The notes under the pieces were generated by a model, which did no database searches, was not told the origin of the DNA, and was given only the letters and a program-made list of their open reading frames with translations. The position numbers and the translations under genes are program-made. This document shows, one piece after another, positions 55,048 through 64,000 of a stretch of 64,000 nt of DNA. Position 1 is the first letter of the stretch. Each line of letters starts with the position of its first letter. Source of the DNA: Hyaloperonospora brassicae (Eukaryota > Oomycota > Peronosporomycetes > Peronosporales > Peronosporaceae); the NCBI GenBank assembly GCA_947650285.1, contig CANTFL010000579.1:1-64000 (forward strand), in the 5' to 3' direction.

Positions 55048-58000
55048 TTAACTTGGTGGCACTCATAGTCAATCTACGCCTGAATCTTTACGACGAATTT
55101 ATGTGAGGATTTTACAATCCACCATACTCTCTGTGGCCCAACATGTCTTGCTAGATGAGCTAATCGCGGCCGTGGGCTTAAGTTATGTGAAGTTTCTAGC
55201 TACGCAAGATCTCGATGTGCTAAATGCACGTGTCGCAACCTTCATGCAGTATGAAATGGCTTTGTAGGGCGGGTTCGATACCAAGCTGCTTTAGATATAC
55301 CAACAAAGTTTGTGGCAATACCAGACGAATGACCTACGCCTCGTTTCTCTAGGTTGGAAGTCAAACATTACTCCGGATAGAAAGGGGAAAACATCAATCA
55401 ATCGCTGGATCTGTGAGATTGCGATGACCATGGGATCTGGCATAATCTCCCTTTATCATCAGTGATTCTCTATGGCCATCTTTAAGCTTGGTTGGAGAGC
55501 TAATGAGTGGGCCTTGAGGTACAGCACGTCTGTCGACGTGGCAATTCCCACTTATGATCATCTTAAAGTAGATTTGTTGTAAGTTTTCTCGCCGCATAAT
55601 CATGCCCATCGCTTGCGCTCATGCTGCCTATCTTCCTGTCAGTGTAAGAATGAGTTAATGGACTTTATCTAAGAGCTACGAACTCTAATGGCTGCTATAT
55701 AGTCCGACCCTCTCCCTGAGGCAGTCTACGTGACCGTCTTAATGAAATGTCATCACACTGGCGTGGCTAGATCTGAAGGCTTTCAGGTCGATCCTTAAAC
55801 TTCTGAAGAGACTGTAAGCATCGTTCAGAATGCTGAGCTAAACCTGAAGTCGGCCAGACTTGTTTGGGATGGGTACAGCCCTAGCTTTGCGAGGGCAACC
55901 TTGACAAAGACGCTGGCTTACTGTAAGCCTACACCGATGGATCTAATCCATGCTAAAGATAAAGGTAAAGCTAAGCATCAGGTTGCGAAGCAAAATCAGG
56001 AAGTGAGGCGGTGTCACGTGTGCCGAAGCACTAACGTGTTGCGTCCCACTTGTCCTTTGCGCAAATAGCGCCCGATTCCTATGAGCCAAAACCCTGGCCC
56101 CAACCATAATTCTGGTATGGCTCGGTATAAGGTGGACACTCAGTATGCGCGGGGCACCTAAGTGATTCGTACTCGGCTGTGTCACTTTCTCTACGAGGTA
56201 CAGCAAAACAGGTCTTATCCCCAAAGAGCCATGTGCCCGTCAGCACAAAGCGTGATAATAAACCGGACTTGTTAGTCGCTGATGCGACGGTAAAAGACTG
56301 TAATAGGCATTTATGAATTTTTAATAAATTCAGAACCATCATGCAATTATGCTCGACGTCATTTCCTTAAGGAGAGTCAGCGATAAGCTGAAGCGCTCAA
56401 GGCGCATAATGTTTACTCGATCACCATTCGTTTAGCGACAGGTAGTCGCGTCACGGTACAAAAAGTCACGTTGATCTTAGGTGTAGAGATTTTGTACTTA
56501 AGATCATTGTGCGCTGACTCTACCTCAATTTGGATTTGAGATTCGATCTCATTCTAGTAATGGCTTGGCTTGAAACCCATGAGCCATGTATAAAATGGAG
56601 GTCGAAGACCTTAGGTGCAGCGCGCAATGTTCCTACCGATTATTTATAAGGTCATATACTCACCTTTGCTAGGCAATAGAAGTGCAATTGGTGCGAGCAT
56701 TTGACGGAGGATGTCAATGTGCTGGACATCTATATGTCCGAATAAATGAAATTCAATGTATATGAAATTAAAATTAAGAGGAATTCTTTAACCGTACGTT
56801 GAACAATTTTTTCTCCGTTGAGTGATAATCGTTGTATTACTGAGTCATTGCATGCTGCAGGCATGGTTTGGCCTAGACCGAGACATCATAAATTTTATTC
56901 TCTGATGTGAGTGGGGTGGCACGTAAAATTTCACCGACTAAGGGCGGCCGAGATGGCACCTCTCTGAATGTCGGTATACACATTGTTGGCAAAAAGCTGG
57001 AACATTCAGGGCAAGGTCCACAAAATGAACGTAAAGTGGTACGTTTTATGTTACTGGGTGTGTGTTCGAGTTACGAAACTCTTCACCAGATTACGTTCAT
57101 GACACGAGCTATCGTATAGGGGGTGCTAAGATAAGCAGCAACCACAGGGACCATATCGTATCGGCTTCTAAAAGATATAAAGTTTCCTAAGGGAGAAGAT
57201 CCTAGAGTCCAGAGGCACCAGTTATAAACCAAACGTCCATGAAATCTCGAAGTGGTAAATTGCCAGGACACTATATACACTTGTCACAGGAGTGACTGGC
57301 CATGCTGATGGCAATATTAGTCTTATGACTTTTCCATACTTGAATCACTCTCTTTGTACTAGACGAGATGTCTTATTGCAAATTTATTCACGCTCTGAAG
57401 GCGGGAGAGTTATCCAAGCTAGCGGTAATTCGACATGATGTTAAGTTGAGCTCATCCTCGTTGTTGGAAGAGTTAGTTCTTGAAAATTCTACAGTGGCAC
57501 TTAGTGCGCGTAGTGGATTTGTGATCTGAAGGATCCTAGTAATCCGTTCTATTCTTTGGTTTAGGCGATATAAAACGTGGTGTTTTATACACCATCGTTC
57601 CTTTACCCCCCCCCCCCGATGGAGATGTACGTCATTAAATACTTAGTTTTTCTAACCAAATACTGGAAACATGGTTGTGGCCTTTACTAGAGGAACATTG
57701 TTATGTCATTGATGACTTCTTTAGTGCAAAGCACGCGGCTGGAATGATACGTAAGAGCATATTTTCCCATTCTACACCGACATACTATGTCAAAAGCCTA
57801 ATGTAAAGTGGCGCATTGTTTATGCTTACAATAAGTTTAATGCGTCTACCATGACGGTTCAACCACCAATTTTTAAAAAAATGGGTTCTTCAGAACAATT
57901 TAGTGGCATGCACCATGTACAGTACTATCTACTTAGTCGATTGGCATTACCAACAGCTCATGCGGGAGAGCTATATTCCGCTGACAGCGGTCATCCCTCC

Positions 58001-58958
58001 GGGCCTTATGCTCTGGGAGTGGCTCGTTATGGCACATGTGTTAATACATACCCCGGCTACATTTAATCGTCATGTGACCCAATTGTTCAGGCCTCAACGA
58101 GGTATGGACAGACATACTGTGATGACATCTTTGTCCATTGTCGTGCTACGAACGGTTGGTTAGATGTCGATAATCACATCGACCATTTACTAGCGGTGCT
58201 CGAGTGCATGCGCACAAACAAATTGTATGCCAACGCCTCTAAGTGCATATTTGGTGCACAAGAGATTCCCTTTTAACGGTGCTCCATTGGGAAGCGTGGC
58301 CTTAAAGCGGATCCTCCTAAAGTAAAAGCCATAGTTGATTGGCCGATTCCAAAGGAATAAAAGGACTTACGCAAGTGGCTCGGCCTTGCCAATTACTTAC
58401 ACAAGTATAGTGCGAATTACGCAGATATGGCTCGGCCATTATCCAATCTCCTTATAGAAATGTATCGTGGTGCTGGACTATCACCGAGCATGTGTCTTTC
58501 AATCAGTTAATGAGAGTATCCTGCATGCACCAATCTTGAATTTGCCCGATTCTGATCATTCATTCAGTGTCGTCTGTGGCGCATCTAACATCTCCATAGG
58601 CGGTGGTTTATTACCTACAGATTCTGATGGACGGTAACGCGTCATTGCGATTAATATCCGACAGCTGAAAGCATCTAAAAAACCATTCAGTTAATGACAA
58701 AGAGCTATCATTAATTAAGTGTGCCTTTGTCAAATTAAACATCCATCTGCTTAACTCTGAGCCGTACGTGATCTATACCGATCATGCGTCATTACGCACT
58801 GCGAAATAGCCGCTTCATCTCTCTCAGAGAATGGCTCGTTAAAAATTATTCTTTGCCGAATATATTAATGAGGTGAAGTATAAGCCAAGCAAGAAAAAGA
58901 CTTTGGGTGATGCGCTGTCTCGCAGGCGTAATTATAAGCTAATTCATGTGACGACCCT
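55048..58958 (+). pseudogene. Decayed family-2 gag-pol (gag to RNase H)
   Basis: Collinear with 31,251-35,160. The gag remnant (about 55,100-56,150) has its zinc knuckle eroded. Protease follows to about 57,130, RT around 57,650-58,270 ([10 protein letters not shown] box intact at 58,218) and RNase H to 58,958 (ACGATCATGCGTCATTACGC block at 58,780). Stops and indels lie throughout, and most changes raise A+T. The frameshift heptamer has become GGTATAA and the stem is broken. The copy ends in the RNase H/integrase linker, where LTR E is inserted. A 13-14-base C run lies near 57,607. Confidence 0.85.
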
Positions 58959-60884
58959 GCAATGAAGTCGATCTTACAGAATTGCTTGATCGAGAGTCGA
59001 TCTTCCACTTGCCCAGACTCGCCGACTCACGGAGGGGTACTCCGATCCGTGCCTTGTTTTTTTTTAGCTTTGTGCTCACCTTGTCTACCCATCGGTTGGG
59101 CTGGCCTGAGCTCTTCTCGTATCGGCCTTGGGAGATGTCGACCCGCTGAGAGGTTGGGTCGAGAGTTCGATTTCGGTGCGGAAATCTTCACACCACGAAC
59201 GAGGGTTCTGCGATCTTGATCTTGAGTCGCGGCGATCTCTTATCTCGAAGCGTCGCGATATCGATATTGAATCACACCGATCTCGATTTATTCTCGGGGT
59301 CGGGGTCTTCTGCGGTGCGGAAATCTTCACTCAGCAAATAGTAGCCTTGCGTCGACCTTGCGTTTGGATCGTTCCGACCTGGTCTCGGGATCGGCCGATT
59401 TTGCCGGAAGTGCGCAATCTGGGCGGATCGGTTGCTTGTTTCGCCAAAATGAAACGTGCCGATCTGTACAGTAAATCAAAACGACCTTGCTCGGTCTTGT
59501 CTTGAACGCCTTGTCCCGATCTTCTGACCACTTGCGCCGTCCCGCGATCTTGTGTCCAAAATCCTTTTCCTTTACCGTTGTTTGCTGCTACCCTAGCAGT
59601 TTGAGTTGAGTTGAGTTACCTTAACCCCACCTTGGCCAAACAATTTAAGATGAGTACACGAAACACGGCGCGGCGAAGTCTCTTGATCGACGGGAGGCCA
59701 AATATCCTGCCCGGAAGAGAAGTCTGCGACGTGCTTTATATGTAAAAACGGTAACTGTTTTATTAGCCAACCAAATTAATAGCCATCCTATTCATAAGCC
59801 TATACCAAACAGTAGGTCACTCTCCAAACCGATATCACCTTTAAGCTTGACCGCCCCCTTGAACACGTGTCGAAATTTCATGACATGTAGTCCAAAGATA
59901 GCGCCAATACTCCCGATATAGTGCCTACATGCTCAAAAGAGGCCAGATTCCTAATACGGTACCAAATACCAAATTTTGGTACCGAAAAGTCCAAAATAGT
60001 ATCCAAATGCCGAATGTGTCTAAATCCATTTTGCGACGTCAATTCAACCGGCTTCCATTAGCTCTTTCATTCTGAACTTTTGCGACATCAATCATGGACC
60101 TTCAACAAACGTATTCATCATAATCTTAAAGTCCTATCAGCGATATATCTATAATCAAGAGGGAACATGACCGATCTGGTGCCCAAATTCGAGATCGTTG
60201 AGATCAACACGGCACAAAATCAGCAGTTGAAGTTCTTCTATTGATTGTAAATGCTCCAATAATATTCTTCAGGGTTTATCTGGCCCACGAGACTCTTTCT
60301 ATAGTCCCTGGATGTCCACGAGTACCCAAATTTCCAGATCGAGCTATAATTAACCTAAATCATTAATTCCATTGTGAGATCGGTAAAGAGTATTACTGAT
60401 CTGCCGGATGTTACACCTTCGTCCCAGAGTCATATCTCTTCGCATCACCTGGTCCCAGATGCATTTTTCAGAATGACTTGGACACAATATTCATGACCGT
60501 TGCTATACGTATCATTCTCCTTGACCAACATTCAGGTAAATTGTGTGACTTAGTCCCACTTTATCGTCCCAGATCGCTCTTTACGTATCCTTCTCTTTAA
60601 CCAATATTTAGGTAAATTGTATGACTTCGTCTCACTTCCTCGTCTCAGATCGTTCCATGAGAATCGTTCTATTGGTCGTCTTGGCCCAGATCGCTCTATC
60701 CCTAGTCGTTCCATATCCATCAGTTTGGCGAGAGTTAGATCGTATCGCCGATCCCCATTGAAATCGATATACATCTCCTTATTGGATCGCTAGGTCCCTT
60801 GACATCATTTTCCACCAGTGAGTGACACCCCGACTGGGTGGTCACCGATACACGTCCCATCATTTGATCTGTGATTTTACCACA
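58959..60884 (-). repeat. Family-1a LTR copy E
   Basis: It runs from TGCAATGAAGTCGATC to GATTTTACCACA, 1,926 bp, collinear with LTR B. It contains a partly duplicated block near 60,480-60,660 (TTTAGGTAAATTGTATGACTT beside TTCAGGTAAATTGTGTGACTT). A purine tract lies on its right, so it is the 3' LTR of an element whose pol lies beyond the window, and it cut the decayed family-2 copy. The sequence is more diverged than A-D. Confidence 0.85.
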
Positions 60885-60894
60885 ACCGCCCCCT
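60885..60894 (-). promoter_or_regulatory. Polypurine tract next to LTR E
   Basis: On the minus strand AGGGGGCGGT precedes the TGTGG LTR start, exactly as next to LTR B. Confidence 0.65.
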
Positions 60895-60972
60895 GTACTA
60901 AAGTCCTTTGGGCGGCAATCGGCTCCAGTTCAATCACTCATCAACTTTGTTATAAACACATAAGTCGGCTCC

Positions 60973-63742
60973 ATGGCATCTCTTACGCGTTCCCCCTCCT
61001 CGCCAGTTCCTCGGAGTGCTCGACCTTGCTGCTGTCTCCTGGTCGCGATCTGTCACTCAGATCTTCTGATCAAGGAATCATATTCCTATATGCCGGATCG
61101 GCCGGGGTTCCCAGGTCATCTCGATCCGGCCGGATCTCTACCAATCCCTATGGGATCACCAGATCGACGACCGGCGGGGTCTGCGTCACCTGGCCCAGAC
61201 TCGCCGGCTGGATCGCCCGCTCATGGGAGGAATACTGCCCTGGCCCCGAAACTATTCGGGTCTCCAAACCATTCCGACCCGGCCGACTCGGTACCGATCA
61301 TTATGGGATCGTCAGACCGCCTGCCTGCGCCGATCGCGCTTCCCGCATCGCCAGCGATTTTTGGTGCGCTTAGATCCGACACCCTGGCTACCAGTGCGTC
61401 TCGTGGTGGGTTCACTTCAACCGTGGACATCACCGGTAACGTTCCAAGTGTTTCTGCAGACGATATTTGTTCCACGTTGGCTACTATCGCTTATTTATGA
61501 GATCGCAAGGCCACCTTCTGCAGCCAAGCCGAAACCATCTACGCGCTTCAGCAGTCGTACCGAGAGGCTGTTGCGCGGGGAGACCGCTAGCGAGACGAGG
61601 TTAATTCTCTGTATAGATCAGCCGCCGCATTCGTATCCTTCATTAAGCGCCGATGAGATTTAATGCAAGGTATCTACGTCAACGCAGTGTATTCTTTGAG
61701 CGACATTAGACGAGCTTTGTGAACGCATCGAGATCAATCAGCGCAGATTCTTCGGCTGCGTGGAATGTTACGTGGTAGTAATGAGGATCGAGGCAACTTG
61801 GAACAACAGGTAAAAACCTCGTCGATTCAGATCCATTCGCTTCAATTCGAGCGCGATCTTCTCTGACAGCAGCAAGACTAGCTGACCTCCAAAAGTTCTT
61901 TCCTTAACAGGAAATCTTTACCGTTACCGGAGATATTGGATCGGATTCAGGCGGAGATCGCTGAAGGCTTGACTTCGATTAGATTCCCATACAGCAGGTG
62001 GACTATTCAACTCTTTTGGAAGGTCAGCTGACACATTCAAATGTGCAGAATGTTAACCTTCGTCGTCAGCTATCGGAGCACCTCACAGTATATGACCAGT
62101 TAAAGGTGAAAGAGCGAGATCGATATCGTAATTTAGCAGAACACCGGACTCTTCTACACACCATCAATAGTGCCATACTCGGGTCCCAGTCACCTGCGTC
62201 ACTTACTCGGCAATCCTCCAAGAGTACCACTCCGGCCAGATCGGCACCTTCTTCCGTTGTACAGACGCCGCGGTATCCTGCCCGTAGATCTCCCTCGAGA
62301 TCGTCTGCCTCACCAGCCAATCGTCAGCGCATTCCCCCGATTATCCAGTCCGTAAATTCTCTCACCATCCGATCAGGCTCTCGCGTAATATCGTTGAGCC
62401 CTTCAACACCTTGCAAGATACTCCCAAGATTGACCCCCTCTGCGCCCACACCCGAGTCTTCGAATCCTTCGTTTCCTTCCTCGGATTCTGGGCCGGATCG
62501 GGCGGTGGGATATAGTCCGAGTTTGGCTCTAGCTCGGACGATTCAACTTTTTCGTGTTGGCTCAATCGAGATCGGCCGCTCGTCGTCAGACGAGATCGGA
62601 TATCCGGTCCGCCACACCCGATTCCTCCCAAGCTGCTCTGAATAATTCCCCTTCGTCCGTGACAACCGCAATTGACCAAGAACTTTCGCGTCTGCTCCCA
62701 CCAAGCGCTTCGGAGCCTCGTTATCTCTCCTACTCGTCCACTACGGCCACGACTACTCCCTTTGAATGACAATCAGGATGATGGTGACTCTGGTGATATG
62801 TATCTGTCATCGCCGGAAGAAAAAATCAGCGAGATCGGTTCGGTTACTTCGCCTCGTGGATCCACTGCACCTTTAGCCCGCCATTTGTCCGACAGCAACT
62901 GCGGTATCAACATTCCGGCACGCCAAGTGGCTAACAGAGTCCTCGATTCTGTTGATTTCGACAATCTTCCGCCAATCCAGCATCACGGGGTCAAAGGATT
63001 CCCAATTATTTGGCACATTCTTACCGTACAGCTTCCTAGATCGCCCCTTGGTCAGTTTCGCGAATCGCGATAGTTTGCGTGAAAACTATGGCTATTGAGC
63101 TGCTGTTCCACCATTTTTCCAGGCCCAAGCAACTTCTTTTCCCTCCCACACTCACGGAAGGGCTCCGCATACTAGGACTTGGGCACCTGGACTGATCTCG
63201 GGGCAACAAATCCAGGCTCTGTAAACTACATCCATTGGGATAATATCGTGGTTCCCGTGAATATAATATCGTTCTCCATGACTGGATTGTATCGTGACAT
63301 GATTACTCGTTACCTAGAGCTTGAGTCCACTCATCGACAAGCTCTGTGGTAATCCACCCATGCCTTCCCGATCTCTCCGCGTCAACGACGATATGAACGG
63401 TTCATGCAAGCGTTTTGGCACCAACGGAAACAGCTTAGATCTCGTTTTGGAGCGCGTTGGAATAATTTCTTGAAGATGATACTCAGCGGCATGATTGCTG
63501 GCCACTGCGATCCTGACAATTTGCTGGATCCCTTCTTCCTGCATTATATGCGCCCACATGAGGAGCGAGTTTGGTATCCAAGGTTGGGACATTCTGACGA
63601 CTTAGCCGACCTGATTGAGGCGTTGGACATGGCAGACCAAGAGGATCCTTGTCGTTACCAGTTTCTTAACGCCAACTGGGATCACCCTGGATCGCAGATC
63701 GCTCGTCTAAAAGACATGTTTGAGCCTGCTCCATCATCTTAG
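60973..63742 (+). pseudogene. aORF copy E: antisense ORF 3' of pol, family 1a
   Basis: The best-preserved copy, about 920 codons in frames broken by a few stops and shifts. 60,973-61,500 is Pro/Ser-rich with repeated GSPDR/DPA motifs. 61,680-61,990 is coiled coil (ILRLRGMLRGSNEDRGNLEQ). 61,998-62,645 is open for 215 codons: coil LRRQLSEHLTVYDQLKVKER, HRTLLHTINSAILGSQSP, then an SR-rich basic part. Acidic segments follow (GDMYLSSPEEKISEIGSV). 63,240-63,742 is the C-terminal domain: SFSMTGLYRDMITRYLELES, FWHQRKQLRSRFGARWNNFL, MADQEDPCRYQF, ending FEPAPSS. It is collinear with copy B. Retained similarity around separate breaks implies past selection on the protein. Function unknown; a nuclear or particle-associated accessory role is a guess. 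Confidence 0.7.
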
Positions 63743-64000
63743 GCCAAAATTGATGTCCGGTCCAATCTTCTTTCGTAATTGTGTATGTCTCTCTATAGTA
63801 TTTTTTGGTAATTAAATCCTTTTAACCTACACAACTTCAATTCTCCCTCGATCCACAACATTCAGTAAGGTAATTGATTCGACTGTCTCCATACTCACAC
63901 ACCTAGCTCTATCCATCAGCATGTACTACCTCCTAGCACACCTTGCCACCCCATCCATCCGCATATGCTTCCTCTTAGCATATCTGCCCAGACCGTTCAT
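63743..64000. other. Spacer after aORF E, running off the window
   Basis: It matches the spacer 7,891-8,090, including GTAAGGTAATTCATT-like and AGCATATCTGCC-like pieces and Thr/Pro-coding C-rich repeats. By analogy the chromodomain end of a minus-strand pol should start shortly beyond the window edge. Confidence 0.5.

Noticed and set aside
57604..57620. Run of C bases
   Set aside because: Simple homopolymer in a decayed element, possibly error-prone; no function implied.

Overview
The window looks like repeat-packed intergenic DNA from an oomycete, most likely Peronosporales (Phytophthora or a downy mildew). This rests on the retrotransposon proteins: Ty3/gypsy polyproteins with CCHC gag, DSGAS/DTGA protease, YFDD/YIDD reverse transcriptase, one or two RNase H domains, HHCC/DDE integrase and a C-terminal chromodomain, in the style I know from Phytophthora genomes. 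I see no host gene, rRNA, tRNA or CRISPR array. Nearly every long open frame belongs to a transposon or is a shadow of one.

Layout. (1) 1-15,160 is family 1a, a GATC-rich gypsy family with 1.77-1.93 kb LTRs, oriented mainly on the minus strand. It holds gag scraps and a rearranged LTR at 1-2,625, leader and primer site at 2,626-3,333, LTR B at 3,335-5,104, a plus-strand ORF ('aORF', 5,194-7,890), then chromodomain, integrase, two RNase H domains, RT, protease and gag on the minus strand from 8,110 to 15,160. (2) 15,161-27,773 is family 1b, a related plus-strand gag-pol with a chromodomain. It is interrupted by a composite insertion (18,775-22,351: aORF fragment, LTR C and a foreign pol fragment) and by a solo LTR (22,551-24,413). 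Its own antisense aORF lies at 27,774-30,773 plus 38,358-38,763. (3) 30,774-38,357 is family 2, a young element with near-identical 477/475-bp LTRs inserted inside the 1b aORF. (4) 38,358-44,300 holds minisatellites, a decayed second 1b-type aORF, a decayed LTR and a duplicated unknown module. (5) 43,391-54,605 is AT-rich and apparently gene-free, with a 15-bp minisatellite and a 1.5-kb foldback element (51,190-52,684). (6) 54,606-58,958 is a heavily decayed family-2 copy, cut by LTR E (58,959-60,884) of another family-1a element whose aORF (60,973-63,742) runs toward the right edge.

The main discovery candidate is a shared architecture. In two related subfamilies (1a, 1b) a large ORF of roughly 900 codons lies between pol and the 3' LTR on the opposite strand, convergent with gag-pol. 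Family 2, a separate gypsy lineage, has an independent antisense ORF in the same place. The family-1 protein has a proline/serine-rich N-terminus, a long coiled coil, an SR/basic (NLS-like) stretch and a conserved C-terminal domain. Other signals are a textbook -1 frameshift cassette at the family-2 gag/pol junction (GGGAAAC, 7-nt spacer, perfect 10-bp stem), a tight array of eight hairpins in the family-2 LTR, and extreme GATC enrichment in family 1a.

Almost all copies carry stops or frameshifts, so they are annotated as pseudogenes unless a domain-length frame is open. Boundaries of decayed elements are approximate because everything was read by eye.
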